Positions 23,106 through 32,813 are shown, counted from the first letter of the stretch. The stretch: DNA of 38,425 nt from Erysipelotrichaceae bacterium UBA3379 (GCA_002359025.1 DEPZ01000077.1:1-38425), one strand, 5' to 3'. Notes: generated by a model from the sequence alone, not told the origin. Translations and numbers: made by a program.

Positions 23106-24047
23106 ATGGAAAAATTAGAACCTATCCTTGTTGTTGAAGATTTAAAACAATATTTTAAAATCAATCGTAATTATACTGTGAAAGCTGTTGATGGAATTTC
23201 TTTTGAAATTTATCCAGGAGAAACTTACGGACTGGTTGGCGAATCAGGATCAGGAAAATCAACAACTGGAAGAAGTATTATACGTTTATATAAACCAACT
23301 TCTGGGAAAATTGTTTTTAATGGAAAAGAAATTTCTGGAAAATTAGATAAGGAAACTGAAAAAGATTTGCGTATGAAAATGCAAATGATATTCCAAGATC
23401 CAATGGCATGCTTAAATCCAAGAAGGAAAGTTATGGATATTATTGCTGAAGGATTGGATATTCATAAATCATATTCGTCCTTAGAAGAAAGAACTCAACA
23501 AGTTTATAATATTTTGGAACTTGTCGGGTTATCAAAAGAATATGCATCACGTTACCCACATCAATTATCTGGGGGACAAAGACAAAGAATTGGTATCGCA
23601 AGAGCACTTATTATGAATCCAGATTTAATTATTGCTGATGAAGCCATTTCTGCACTTGATGTTTCTATTCAAGCGCAAGTGGTTAATTTAATGAAAAAGA
23701 TTCAAAAAGAAACAAATATTGCATACTTGTTTATCGCACATGATTTATCCATGGTAAGATATATTAGTGATAGAATAGGTGTTTTACATTTAGGGCATCT
23801 GGTAGAAACAGGTACAGCCAAAGACATCTTTGAAAATCCTTTGCACCCATATACGAAATCTCTTCTTTCTGCAATTCCACAACCTAATCCACATGAAGAA
23901 CGTGTTAGACAATCTTTGTCATATGATTATAAGACAAGTGGATTGGACTATCATAAAGGAAAACAACAAAAAGTATCTGATACACATTTTGTTCTTGCAA
24001 CGGATGAAGAGTTTCAACGCTTCCTTGCTGATAAAGATTGTTGGTAA
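23106..24047 (+). CDS. oppF: Oligopeptide ABC transporter ATP-binding protein OppF
   Basis: 313 aa partner of OppD. Walker A GESGSGKS (45-52), FQDPMACLNPRRKV, signature LSGGQ in YPHQLSGGQRQR, Walker B DEAISALD (Ala in place of the more usual Pro after Glu is seen in many OppF), AHDLSMV H-switch, C-terminal HPYTKSLLSAIPQPNP. SD GAAGGAGG lies at the end of oppD and the gap is two bases. Last gene of the operon, followed by a terminator at 24162. Confidence 0.93.
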   Translation: MEKLEPILVVEDLKQYFKINRNYTVKAVDGISFEIYPGETYGLVGESGSGKSTTGRSIIRLYKPTSGKIVFNGKEISGKLDKETEKDLRMKMQMIFQDPMACLNPRRKVMDIIAEGLDIHKSYSSLEERTQQVYNILELVGLSKEYASRYPHQLSGGQRQRIGIARALIMNPDLIIADEAISALDVSIQAQVVNLMKKIQKETNIAYLFIAHDLSMVRYISDRIGVLHLGHLVETGTAKDIFENPLHPYTKSLLSAIPQPNPHEERVRQSLSYDYKTSGLDYHKGKQQKVSDTHFVLATDEEFQRFLADKDCW

Positions 24048-24161
24048 AAACAAGGGTGGGTGGTTATAAACATAATTATTCGAACTGTTTGTTTTTTTGT
24101 TAACCTCTAACCAAATGTATAAACTTACCACTACAATTGAATATGTTTATATAGGGGATAT

Positions 24162-24194
24162 AAAACCATCGGCATAAATGCTGTTGGTTTTTTT
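24162..24194 (+). terminator. Terminator of the opp operon
   Basis: AAAACCATCGGCAT (24162-24175) pairs with ATGCTGTTGGTTTT (24178-24191) apart from one mismatch and one wobble, then T-run. The 114 bases between oppF and this hairpin contain no recognisable gene. Confidence 0.75.
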
Positions 24195-24235
24195 CAATAA
24201 AACATATGTCAGATGATTTCTTTTTATATCATTTA

Positions 24236-24244
24236 TGTTATAAT
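24236..24244 (+). promoter_or_regulatory. Extended -10 element of pcrA
   Basis: TGTTATAAT (24236-24244) matches the TGN-TATAAT extended -10; no good -35 is visible. Confidence 0.5.
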
Positions 24245-24269
24245 AGAACAACTGAAAGGTTGTGATCAC

Positions 24270-26417
24270 ATGAATTTAGATGAATTATTGAATCCTAGAC
24301 AAAAAGAAGCAGCAACATATTTGGATTCTTCATTACGAATTATTGCTGGTGCTGGGAGTGGAAAAACAAGAGTATTGACTTATCGTATTGCATATTTAAT
24401 AGAAGAAATAGGAATAGAGCCTAGACGTATTCTTGCGATTACATTTACAAATAAAGCAGCCAATGAAATGCGAGAAAGAGTTATCTCGATTTTAGGGGAT
24501 TATGCTTCAGGCGCACTATTATGTACAATTCATTCTTTGTGTGTACGTATATTGAGACAGCATATTCATGTTTTAGGGTATCCTCATAACTTTGTGATTA
24601 TGGATGAAGAGGATCAAAAATCATTATTGAAAAAATTATATAAGGATATGCAAATAGATGCAAAAACGATTTCTCATAAAAGTTGTATTCATTATATTTC
24701 ATCTATGAAAACAGCGAGAATCAAACCGGAAAAAGCAATGGATTTTGCAGGTGATTCCAAAATAGAGGAATTAAAAGCACATATATATAAAGAATATGAA
24801 AAATACAAAGAAGAACATTTTATGTTGGATTTTGATGACTTGATGTTGAAAACAGTTGAAATTTTTGAAAATTATCCTTCTGTTTTAGAAAAATGGCAAA
24901 AGAAATTTCAATATATTCATGTTGATGAGTTCCAAGATGTGGGAGAGATTGATTATTTATTGATTCAATATCTTTCTAAACAAGCGATTCTTTGTGTTGT
25001 TGGTGATCCTGATCAGACAATCTATTCATTTAGGGGATCTGATGTCAATTTTATTATGAACTTTGATAAAGATTTTGATAATGTGAAAACTGTTATATTA
25101 GATCAAAATTATCGTTCGACGAAAACAATATTGGATATTTCTAATAATCTTATTAGAAAAAACAAAAACAGATTAGAAAAAGATCTCTTTACTGAGGCTG
25201 ATGAAGGATGTAATGTTATTCATTATTCAGGTGTTGATGAAGATAGTGAGGCAAATTTTGTGTGTGATAAAATTGAAGAAATCATACATAATGAAGAGGG
25301 TGCTAACTATAATGACTTTGCTATCTTATATCGAGCCAATTATTTATCACGTGCATTTGAACAAAAGTTAATTGCAAGACAAATTGATTATAAGATTTTT
25401 GGAGGGTTAAAATTCTTTAACCGTAAAGAGATTAAAGATGCTTTAAGTTATATTCGTTTAATGGTAAATCAAGATGATTTGTCATTTGAAAGAATTGTCA
25501 ATGTACCAGCCAGAGGAATTGGCGACAAGACGTTACAAAAGATACAAAGCAAGGCGATTGATTATGGAATTAGTAATTATGAAGCTGTTTGTTTATATGC
25601 TGATGAGATTGGATTGACACCTCGTGTAAAAAAACAATTAAGTATTTTTGTTAAGTATATTGAAGAGGCAAAGCAGTCTAAGTTACCACTAGGCGATGTT
25701 TTTGAAAATCTGATGATTAATGTTGGATATATTGATATGTTAAAGAATGATCAGGATGATAATAGAATTCAAAATATTATGGAGTTAAAAAACTCTATTG
25801 TTAATTATATGAAAACTCATCCAGATAGTGCCAATTTCGAAAGTTATCTACAAGATATTTCATTATATACATCACAAGATGAAGTGAAAGATCAGCAATA
25901 TGTTTCATTGATGAGTATACATATGGCAAAAGGGTTAGAATTTAATTATGTTTTTGTTGTAGGTTTGTCTCAAGATATCTTCCCAAGTTTTAGAAGTGTT
26001 TCAGAAGGTGGAGAAGATGGTATGGAGGAGGAAAGAAGACTTGCTTATGTTGCATTTACACGTGCAAAAAAACGTTTGTATTTAACGGATAGTCAAGGAT
26101 TCAATTTTATGACAAATTCTCCAAAGATGGCTTCTCAATTTATTGATGAAATCGGTAGTGATAAAGTAGAACATGTTGGAAATCCTTCTAAGTTTAAAGC
26201 AAAAGAATTTATAAAACTTGGACCAACAGTTCAAGAGATGATTGGTGATAATCAAATTGATGATTGGAAAACAGGTGATTATGTAGAACATGATGTTTTT
26301 GGTAAAGGTGTTGTGGTGAAAGTTAATGGAAATACGTTAGATATTGCTTTTGCCATACCACATGGAATAAAAACGTTAATGGCGAGCCATAAGGCATTAC
26401 ATAAATTATCTAGTTAA
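24270..26417 (+). CDS. pcrA: ATP-dependent DNA helicase PcrA (UvrD family)
   Basis: 715 aa superfamily 1A 3'-5' helicase for repair and rolling-circle replication. Motif I AGAGSGKTR, Ia FTNKAANEMRERV, II DEFQD, III GDPDQTIYSFRGSD, IV QNYRST, V SLMSIHMAKGLEF, VI EEERRLAYVAFTRAKKRL. Residues about 650-715 are a short tudor-like C-terminus (GDYVEHDVFGKGVVV), as in PcrA. ATG 24270 (NLDELLNPRQKEAA) is preceded by AAAGGT; the in-frame extension upstream runs through the promoter and is rejected. Followed by its own terminator, so ligA is separately transcribed despite the conserved pcrA-ligA order. Confidence 0.95.
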   Translation: MNLDELLNPRQKEAATYLDSSLRIIAGAGSGKTRVLTYRIAYLIEEIGIEPRRILAITFTNKAANEMRERVISILGDYASGALLCTIHSLCVRILRQHIHVLGYPHNFVIMDEEDQKSLLKKLYKDMQIDAKTISHKSCIHYISSMKTARIKPEKAMDFAGDSKIEELKAHIYKEYEKYKEEHFMLDFDDLMLKTVEIFENYPSVLEKWQKKFQYIHVDEFQDVGEIDYLLIQYLSKQAILCVVGDPDQTIYSFRGSDVNFIMNFDKDFDNVKTVILDQNYRSTKTILDISNNLIRKNKNRLEKDLFTEADEGCNVIHYSGVDEDSEANFVCDKIEEIIHNEEGANYNDFAILYRANYLSRAFEQKLIARQIDYKIFGGLKFFNRKEIKDALSYIRLMVNQDDLSFERIVNVPARGIGDKTLQKIQSKAIDYGISNYEAVCLYADEIGLTPRVKKQLSIFVKYIEEAKQSKLPLGDVFENLMINVGYIDMLKNDQDDNRIQNIMELKNSIVNYMKTHPDSANFESYLQDISLYTSQDEVKDQQYVSLMSIHMAKGLEFNYVFVVGLSQDIFPSFRSVSEGGEDGMEEERRLAYVAFTRAKKRLYLTDSQGFNFMTNSPKMASQFIDEIGSDKVEHVGNPSKFKAKEFIKLGPTVQEMIGDNQIDDWKTGDYVEHDVFGKGVVVKVNGNTLDIAFAIPHGIKTLMASHKALHKLSS

Positions 26418-26450
26418 ATAAGAGGGAATTTTGTTCTTTCTTATTTTTTT
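26417..26450 (+). terminator. Terminator between pcrA and ligA
   Basis: AATAAGAGGGAA (26417-26428) with TTCTTTCTTATT (26434-26445), two G-T pairs, then T-run to 26450; it starts in the pcrA stop codon. Confidence 0.75.
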
Positions 26451-26480
26451 CATGTTATTGTTTTATTCAATAGGTATTTT

Positions 26481-26489
26481 TGGTATAAT
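26481..26489 (+). promoter_or_regulatory. Extended -10 promoter of ligA-camS-gatCAB
   Basis: TGGTATAAT (26481-26489) is a perfect extended -10; the -35 region is weak (TTTTAT, 26461-26466). Confidence 0.6.
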
Positions 26490-26513
26490 GACGGTTGAAA
26501 TGGAGTGTATTAT

Positions 26514-28502
26514 ATGTCGATGGAAAGATTAAATGAAATCAAAGCATTATTAAATGAATATAACTATCAATACTATGTATTGGATAATCCTACAGTATCC
26601 GATCAAGAATATGATCGCTTAATGCAGGAATTACAAAGTATTGAAATGAAACATCCAGAATGGATAACTCCTGATTCACCAAGTCAAAGAGTTGGTGGAC
26701 AAGTCTTAGAGAGTTTTCAAAAGATTACTCATCAAAGAATGATGTTATCACTTGGAAACATCTTTAATGAAGATGAATTAAAAGAGTTTGATGATCGTAT
26801 TAAAGAAAGTTATCCTCAAGCTCAATATGTTTGTGAATTAAAAATAGATGGTTTAGCTGTATCATTGGTTTATAGAGATGGAAAATTGCTTTATGGAGCG
26901 ACACGTGGTGATGGAACTATTGGAGAAGATATTACTCATAATGTAAAAACGATTAAATCTATTCCTCTTTCTATTGATTATCAAGGCGATTTTGAAGTGC
27001 GTGGAGAAATCTATATGCCAAAAAAATCATTTAATGAGTTGAATGAACAAAGAAAGCAAAATGGAGAAGCTTTGTTTGCGAATCCACGTAATGCTGCAGC
27101 AGGAAGTGTTAGACAGCTTGATTCGAGTATTGCGGCTAAAAGAAAACTAGATGCATTTTTGTATATGGTACCAACTGCTAGTGAAGCGGGATGTACGACA
27201 CATAAAGAAGCATTGGATTTTATTTCAAAACTTGGTTTTAAAACCAATCCAATGACAAGAGTATGTAAGGATATCAAAGAGGTTTGGGCTTTTATTCAAG
27301 AAATGACAGAAAAAAGAGACTCGCTTCCTTATGAAATAGATGGAATTGTTATTAAGGTGAACGATTTATCATGGCAAGAGCGTTTAGGTTATACAGCCAA
27401 GGTTCCAAAATGGGCAATTGCATATAAGTTTCCAGCTGAAGAAGTTGTTACAAAGTTGCAAGATATTATCTTTACTATTGGAAGAACTGGTCAAATTACA
27501 CCAAATGCTGTTTTGGAACCAGTCAGAGTTGCAGGAAGTACAGTTCAGCGTGCTACATTGCATAATGAAGATAATGTTAAACATAAAGATATTCGTGTTG
27601 GAGATTATGTTGTGATTAGAAAAGCAGGAGATGTCATTCCTGAGGTTGTACGTTCTTTAAAGGAAAGAAGAAATGGAACTGAAAAAGAATTTGAAATGAT
27701 TACAACTTGTCCATATTGTGGAACAAAGCTTGTTCGTAAAGATAATGAATCTGCTTATTATTGTTTAAATGAACATTGTGATTCTAAAAAGATAGAACGT
27801 ATTATTCATTTTGCTTCTAGAGACGCTATGAATATAGAAGGACTTGGAGAGAAAATTATTGAACAGTTCTATAATTTAGGTTTTGTAAGATGTATTCAAG
27901 ATATATATAGATTGAAAGATTATGAACAAGAAATTATGGATATAGAAGGATTTGGAAGAAAATCTATGAATAATTTGATTCAAGCGATTGAAAAGAGTAA
28001 GTCAAATTCAATGGAAAAACTTTTGTTTGGATTAGGCATTAAAGGCATTGGTGCAAAGATGGCTGATAATCTATCAAAAGAATTTAAAACAATGGATGCA
28101 TTATTGGAGGCGAGTGCTCCAAAGCTATTATCTTTAAAAGATGTGGGAGAAACACTTGTTCAATCGATTGCACGTTTTAAAAGAGATGATGCGAGTATGC
28201 AATTGATTCAAGATTTAAAAAACATTGGTGTCAATATGACATATTTAAAAGAAACATCATTGCTTCAAGAAAGTATATTTAATGAAAAAACTGTTTGTGT
28301 TACAGGGACTCTTGAGCTTATGACAAGAAAAGAAATCAAAGAGTATTTGACACGTTTGGGAGCAAATGTGACAGGAAGTGTGTCTAAGAAAACTGACTTT
28401 TTAATCTGTGGGAAAGATGCCGGAAGTAAGCTGGAAAAAGCAACTCAATTAGGCGTGAAAGTGATGAGTGAAGCCGAGTTTAAAGAGGAGGTCGGACTAT
28501 GA
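26514..28502 (+). CDS. ligA: NAD-dependent DNA ligase
   Basis: 662 aa, essential nick-sealing enzyme. Domain Ia (NEYNYQYYVLDNPTVSDQEYDRL, NAD/NMN binding), adenylation Lys110 in CELKIDGLAVSLVY, OB fold around PVRVAGSTVQRATLHNEDN, four-cysteine zinc finger (CPYCGTKL...CLNEHC), helix-hairpin-helix repeats and C-terminal BRCT domain (CVTGTLELMTRKEIKEYL, LICGKDAGSKLEKA). Start ATG 26514 has GGAG eight bases upstream; ATG 26520 and GTG 26505 are alternatives. The stop overlaps camS by ATGA. Confidence 0.96.
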   Translation: MSMERLNEIKALLNEYNYQYYVLDNPTVSDQEYDRLMQELQSIEMKHPEWITPDSPSQRVGGQVLESFQKITHQRMMLSLGNIFNEDELKEFDDRIKESYPQAQYVCELKIDGLAVSLVYRDGKLLYGATRGDGTIGEDITHNVKTIKSIPLSIDYQGDFEVRGEIYMPKKSFNELNEQRKQNGEALFANPRNAAAGSVRQLDSSIAAKRKLDAFLYMVPTASEAGCTTHKEALDFISKLGFKTNPMTRVCKDIKEVWAFIQEMTEKRDSLPYEIDGIVIKVNDLSWQERLGYTAKVPKWAIAYKFPAEEVVTKLQDIIFTIGRTGQITPNAVLEPVRVAGSTVQRATLHNEDNVKHKDIRVGDYVVIRKAGDVIPEVVRSLKERRNGTEKEFEMITTCPYCGTKLVRKDNESAYYCLNEHCDSKKIERIIHFASRDAMNIEGLGEKIIEQFYNLGFVRCIQDIYRLKDYEQEIMDIEGFGRKSMNNLIQAIEKSKSNSMEKLLFGLGIKGIGAKMADNLSKEFKTMDALLEASAPKLLSLKDVGETLVQSIARFKRDDASMQLIQDLKNIGVNMTYLKETSLLQESIFNEKTVCVTGTLELMTRKEIKEYLTRLGANVTGSVSKKTDFLICGKDAGSKLEKATQLGVKVMSEAEFKEEVGL

Positions 28503-29572
28503 AAAAAATCATATGTCTTTTATTAGCACTTGTTCTTATTACAGGATGTCAAGGTGCTAAAGAATCTGTTCAAGAACAAACAGAGAATGATCCTGCAACA
28601 ATGGATTCATTTGATGATTCTTATTATAAAATGATTGATTTAGGAGCAAGTGATTTAAGAGAAAGCTTTTATACTGATTATGGGAATAGTAATGATTTTA
28701 AGAATATAGGAAGAGGGTTACAGATTCTTTCTTCTCAGTATTTCGATACAAGTAAGTATTATATGAGTGAGGGTCAGTATATTGGAAGAAATCAAAAATC
28801 ACAGCTCATTAGACGCGATGACAAAGGAACTTATAAATATACTTTGCAACCTGAAAAAGGAAGTCAACTGGGTGGAATAAATGAGCCGGTTATGGTCGAA
28901 AATATTCAAGAACAGGATTATTATATTAAAAATGGTAGTAAGTATGATTTAAAAGGAGTTTCTATTGCTGTTATATTAGATCCAACTGGAGGAACAGGAA
29001 CAACGACATTGAGTGATAGTATTATAGAAGATTTTGGTAGAGAGTGTATAGAAAAGCTATATAAATATATTAGAGAAGCTTCTGATTTTGAAAAGATTAG
29101 AGATCTTCCAATCTTAATTACTATTTATCAAGGAACAAATTCATCTGTCTCTATGACAGATGGTCGTTATATTTTAAAAAGCTATTGTCAAAAAGGTCTT
29201 GGTGAAATTGAAAAAGTGAACTTTCAAACAGTTATTTTTTCAAGTAGTCAGGCATCAACTATTGATAAAACGACAGCTTCTGAGTTTGATGTGATTAAGA
29301 CAAATTTAAAAAATGCATCAACTGAAGCAGCAGGACTTGTAGGTACTGCACAATATATAGATAATCATATTCAATCTATGAAGATAGAAGCAAATTTAAA
29401 TGTAAAAACATATACAGAATTGTTGTATTTGACATCTTTGATTGCAGATAATATTGATTCTAGATTTTCAAATGATTTTAATATTAATGTTCTTGTTAAA
29501 TCACAAGATCAACTAGAGGCTATTATTATTAAAGAAAAAGGTAAAGAATCAAAGACAACAATTTTAGAGTAG
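28499..29572 (+). CDS. camS: CamS-family sex-pheromone-precursor lipoprotein (YerH-like)
   Basis: 357 aa. Signal peptide with lipobox ITGC (Cys17), then a large extracellular CamS domain; SSQYFDTSKYYMSEGQYI, GVSIAVILDP and the C-terminal SRFSNDFNINVLVKSQDQLEAIIIKE are recognisable parts of the family. In enterococci and staphylococci, signal-peptide fragments of such lipoproteins act as plasmid mating pheromones (cAM373 type), while the mature lipoprotein has no established function. Location between ligA and gatC is the conserved Bacillota arrangement and supports the call. Overlaps ligA by four bases and lies 10 bp before gatC. Confidence 0.85.
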   Translation: MKKIICLLLALVLITGCQGAKESVQEQTENDPATMDSFDDSYYKMIDLGASDLRESFYTDYGNSNDFKNIGRGLQILSSQYFDTSKYYMSEGQYIGRNQKSQLIRRDDKGTYKYTLQPEKGSQLGGINEPVMVENIQEQDYYIKNGSKYDLKGVSIAVILDPTGGTGTTTLSDSIIEDFGRECIEKLYKYIREASDFEKIRDLPILITIYQGTNSSVSMTDGRYILKSYCQKGLGEIEKVNFQTVIFSSSQASTIDKTTASEFDVIKTNLKNASTEAAGLVGTAQYIDNHIQSMKIEANLNVKTYTELLYLTSLIADNIDSRFSNDFNINVLVKSQDQLEAIIIKEKGKESKTTILE

Positions 29573-29582
29573 GAGGATAAAG

Positions 29583-29873
29583 ATGAACGATACAGAAAAA
29601 ATGTTAAAGGCATTAGGTCATAAAACAATGTTTAACATTACTGATGAAGAAATGCCTGCATTAGTAGAGGAATATAATATTTTTATGTCTCATGTCAAAG
29701 CATTAGAAGCTATTGATACTGATGATGTAGAACCTCTTGCATTCCCTTATGAAATTGAAACTACATTCTTAAGAGAAGATGATGCATGTCATGTGATTAG
29801 CAGAGATGATGCATTAAAAAATGCAAAGAGTATACAAGACAATCAAATTAAAGTACCAAAGGTGGTGGGATAA
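29583..29873 (+). CDS. gatC: Asp-tRNA(Asn)/Glu-tRNA(Gln) amidotransferase subunit C
   Basis: 96 aa small subunit that wraps around GatA and stabilises the GatCAB complex. LGHKTMFNITDEEMPAL at the N-terminus and LEAIDTDDVEPLAFPYEIETTFLREDD, the belt segment, match the family. SD AGGAGG. Its stop overlaps the gatA start (TAATG). Confidence 0.93.
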   Translation: MNDTEKMLKALGHKTMFNITDEEMPALVEEYNIFMSHVKALEAIDTDDVEPLAFPYEIETTFLREDDACHVISRDDALKNAKSIQDNQIKVPKVVG

Positions 29874-31315
29874 TGATCCAATATAGTATAGAAGAATTAC
29901 ATGAATTATTTCAATCTCAAAAATTAGATCCAAAAACATATTATGATGAATTATTCCAAGAGGTTGATAAACAACAAGCAAGATTAAATGCTTTTGTTAC
30001 AATTACTAAAGATAAAGCTTATGATGATTTAGATAAAGCTGATTATAAAAATATGTTAAGTGGTATTCCTTGTGTATTAAAAGATAATTATAATACACGT
30101 GGGATTTATACAACTGCTTCAAGTCGCATGTTAGAAGATTATAAACCTATTTATAATGCTCATGTTGTAGATTTATTAGAAAAGCAACAAGTTTGTCTTG
30201 TTGGAAAGGCTTCTATGGATGAACTTGCAATGGGTGGAACAAATAAATCAGCATTAACTGGTCCAGTATATAATCCATGGGATACATCACGTATTGCAGG
30301 AGGTTCATCTGGAGGAAGTGCTGCATTAGTTGGTAGTGGTGTTGTACCTTTTGCATTAGGTAGTGATACTGGAGATTCTATCCGTAAGCCCGCAGGATTT
30401 TGTGGAGTGGTTGGATTTAAACCAACATGGGGAAGAATTTCACGATTTGGAGTTATTCCTTATGCTTCAAGCTTGGATACAGTAGGTGCGTTTACAAGAA
30501 ATGTAAGAGATATGGCTATTGTAACAGAAGCATTGGCTGGAAGAGATGATAGAGATATGACTTCTAGTCAAAAAGAAGTTCCACATTATTTGGAAAATCT
30601 AACTGATGATATTAAAGGCTTAAAAATTGCTGTGTTAAAAACAGTAAGTGATGAAATTAGTCATCCAGGTATTCGTGAAAACTTTGAGATGGTTGTAGAA
30701 AAGTTTAAAGAACTTGGAGCTGTTGTCGAAGAAGTGACAATGCCAAGGGTATTAATGAAAACAATTTTACCAGCATATACAATTATTGCGAATTCAGAAG
30801 CAACAAGTAATCATTCATGTTTAGATGGTATTAAATATGGGAATAGACAAGAGGGTAAAACAACAGATGAAGTTATGATAAATTCACGTACTCATGGTTT
30901 TGGTGCTCATATTAAAAGAAGATTTATTCTAGGAAATCTTGCTCTTGCAACTGAGAATCAAGAAAAAATGTTTAGAAAAGCTCAAAAAGTCAGAAGAGTT
31001 ATTGTCGAAGAATTAAATAAAATATATAAAGACTATGATATTATTTTAACACCTAATGGTGGGGGAATTGCTCCAAAAGTTGATGAAGCATATGATGATC
31101 GTTTAAGTGATGAATATTTAATCTTAGAAAATCATCTGGTATTAGGAAACTTTGCAGGAACACCAAGTTTAACATTACCTTCTGGATTTGTTGATGAAAT
31201 GCCTATTGCAGTTAATATTATGGGACGAATCTTTGAAGAACAAACTGTTTTAAATACAGCTTATGCATTAGAAAATGTATTAGATTTCAAAAATCAATAT
31301 AAGAGGGAGGCGTAG
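29873..31315 (+). CDS. gatA: Asp-tRNA(Asn)/Glu-tRNA(Gln) amidotransferase subunit A
   Basis: 480 aa amidase-signature enzyme releasing ammonia from glutamine or asparagine for transamidation. Catalytic Lys70 (CVLKDNYNT), cis-Ser in GGSSGGSA (143-150) and nucleophile Ser169. The residue before the nucleophile is Asp168 (SDTGDSIRKP) where Bacillus, Staphylococcus and most others have Gly (SDTGGSIRQP); I recall the Asp form in mollicute-type GatA. The last third (TPNGGGIAPKVDEAYDD) also departs from the Bacillus pattern. Otherwise full length. With gatB it forms the indirect pathway for Gln-tRNA and/or Asn-tRNA. Confidence 0.94.
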   Translation: MIQYSIEELHELFQSQKLDPKTYYDELFQEVDKQQARLNAFVTITKDKAYDDLDKADYKNMLSGIPCVLKDNYNTRGIYTTASSRMLEDYKPIYNAHVVDLLEKQQVCLVGKASMDELAMGGTNKSALTGPVYNPWDTSRIAGGSSGGSAALVGSGVVPFALGSDTGDSIRKPAGFCGVVGFKPTWGRISRFGVIPYASSLDTVGAFTRNVRDMAIVTEALAGRDDRDMTSSQKEVPHYLENLTDDIKGLKIAVLKTVSDEISHPGIRENFEMVVEKFKELGAVVEEVTMPRVLMKTILPAYTIIANSEATSNHSCLDGIKYGNRQEGKTTDEVMINSRTHGFGAHIKRRFILGNLALATENQEKMFRKAQKVRRVIVEELNKIYKDYDIILTPNGGGIAPKVDEAYDDRLSDEYLILENHLVLGNFAGTPSLTLPSGFVDEMPIAVNIMGRIFEEQTVLNTAYALENVLDFKNQYKREA

Positions 31316-31321
31316 TACAAC

Positions 31322-32755
31322 ATGAATTTTGAACAAGTCATTGGATTAGAAGTGCATTGTGAGTTAAAGACAAATTCAAAAATGTTCTCTAGTGCTCCGG
31401 TTACATTTGGTGAAGAACCTAATACACAAATCAATGAAGTTGATATGGGTATGACAGGAACAATGCCAGTATTAAATAAACGTGGTGTAGAGTTTGCAAT
31501 TAGAGTTTGTCATGCTTTACATATGGAAATAGATGAATTATTATGCTTTGATCGTAAAAACTATTATTATTCGGATTTACCAAAAGGATTCCAAATTACT
31601 CAAGACAAAAGACCAATTGGTAAGAATGGATATATGGATATAGAAGTTGATGGAGAAGTTTCAAGAATTGAAATAGAGCGTTTGCATATGGAAGAAGATA
31701 CAGCAAAACAATTCCATTTTGATGATTATTCATTAATTGATTACAATCGAGCTGGTATTCCATTAATAGAAATTGTTACACGTCCAAATATTAGAAATGG
31801 TGCTCAAGCAGCGGCTTATTTAGAAAAATTAAGACAGATTTTCTTATATACTGATGTTTCAGATGCAAAAATGGAAGAAGGATCTATGCGTTGTGATGTA
31901 AACATATCTATTCGTCCTTATGGTAGTGATACATTTGGAACAAGAACAGAGATTAAGAACTTAAACTCTATATCAAATGTTCAAAAAGCAATTGAATTTG
32001 AAGCTTTAAGACAAGAAAAAGTTTTGATTCAAGGTGGAGAAGTTTTACAAGAAACAAGACGTTATGATGAGGATATAAAAGAAACAGTTGTCATGCGTGC
32101 CAAAGGGGATGCTGTAGATTATAAATACTATACAGAACCGAATATTTTGCCTATTCGTTTAGATCATCAATGGGTTGAAGATATTAAGGCTCATTTACCT
32201 ATGATGGCAGATGAAAGAGAAGAATTGTATGTTTCAAAACATGGTTTACCTCAAACAGATGCACATATTTTAGTGAGTTCGAAAGATGTTTCAGATTTTT
32301 ATGAGGAAACAATTCAAACATGTAAAGAATATAAACTTGTATGTAACTGGTTATTAGGAGAAGTTCAAGCTTATTTGAATAAAGAGAATATAACTATTAA
32401 TGAAACAAAATTGACACCTGAATATTTAGGGAAAATGATTAATTTTATTCAGGATGGAACAATTTCTTCAAAACAAGCGAAAAAGGTATTTGAAGCATTA
32501 ATGAAAGAAGGAAAAGATCCAGAAATTATAATCGAAGAAAAGGGTATGAAGCAAATTTCTGATCCAAATACTTTAAGTCAGATTATTAATGAAGTTTTAG
32601 ATCAAAATCCACAATCTATTGAAGATTATGCTAATGGAAAAGATCGTGCTGTTGGGTTCTTAGTTGGTCAAATTATGAAGAAGACTGGTGGACAAGCAAA
32701 TCCAAAAGTGACAAATCAAATTTTAATTCAATTATTGAAAGAAAGAACTCAATAA
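31322..32755 (+). CDS. gatB: Asp-tRNA(Asn)/Glu-tRNA(Gln) amidotransferase subunit B
   Basis: 477 aa tRNA-binding kinase/transamidase subunit. N-terminal GLEVHCELKTNSKMFS, phosphate/tRNA-binding FDRKNYYYSDLPKGFQITQ, RLHMEEDTAKQ, MEEGSMRCDVNIS and C-terminal YqeY-like tail FLVGQIMKKTGGQANPKVTNQIL. The usual L-x-x-PGxLPV(L/V)N segment here reads MGMTGTMPVLN. Six-base gap from gatA. End of the ligA operon; no clear hairpin follows before the next promoter. Confidence 0.95.
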   Translation: MNFEQVIGLEVHCELKTNSKMFSSAPVTFGEEPNTQINEVDMGMTGTMPVLNKRGVEFAIRVCHALHMEIDELLCFDRKNYYYSDLPKGFQITQDKRPIGKNGYMDIEVDGEVSRIEIERLHMEEDTAKQFHFDDYSLIDYNRAGIPLIEIVTRPNIRNGAQAAAYLEKLRQIFLYTDVSDAKMEEGSMRCDVNISIRPYGSDTFGTRTEIKNLNSISNVQKAIEFEALRQEKVLIQGGEVLQETRRYDEDIKETVVMRAKGDAVDYKYYTEPNILPIRLDHQWVEDIKAHLPMMADEREELYVSKHGLPQTDAHILVSSKDVSDFYEETIQTCKEYKLVCNWLLGEVQAYLNKENITINETKLTPEYLGKMINFIQDGTISSKQAKKVFEALMKEGKDPEIIIEEKGMKQISDPNTLSQIINEVLDQNPQSIEDYANGKDRAVGFLVGQIMKKTGGQANPKVTNQILIQLLKERTQ

Positions 32756-32763
32756 TAATCTTA

Positions 32764-32792
32764 TATACATTCGCCATGTTTTTTGATACAAT
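32764..32792 (+). promoter_or_regulatory. Promoter of the 32.8-kb membrane-protein gene
   Basis: TATACA (32764-32769), 17-bp spacer, extended -10 TGATACAAT (32784-32792). Confidence 0.5.
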
Positions 32793-32813
32793 AAAAGAAG
32801 GTTGGTGATAAAT

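Noticed and set aside
24048..24161. G-rich start (GGGTGGGTGG) and GGTTA/TAACC arms as a structured RNA or quadruplex
   Set aside because: Only three short G-runs and poorly matched arms; nothing beyond chance, so treated as untranslated trailer of opp.
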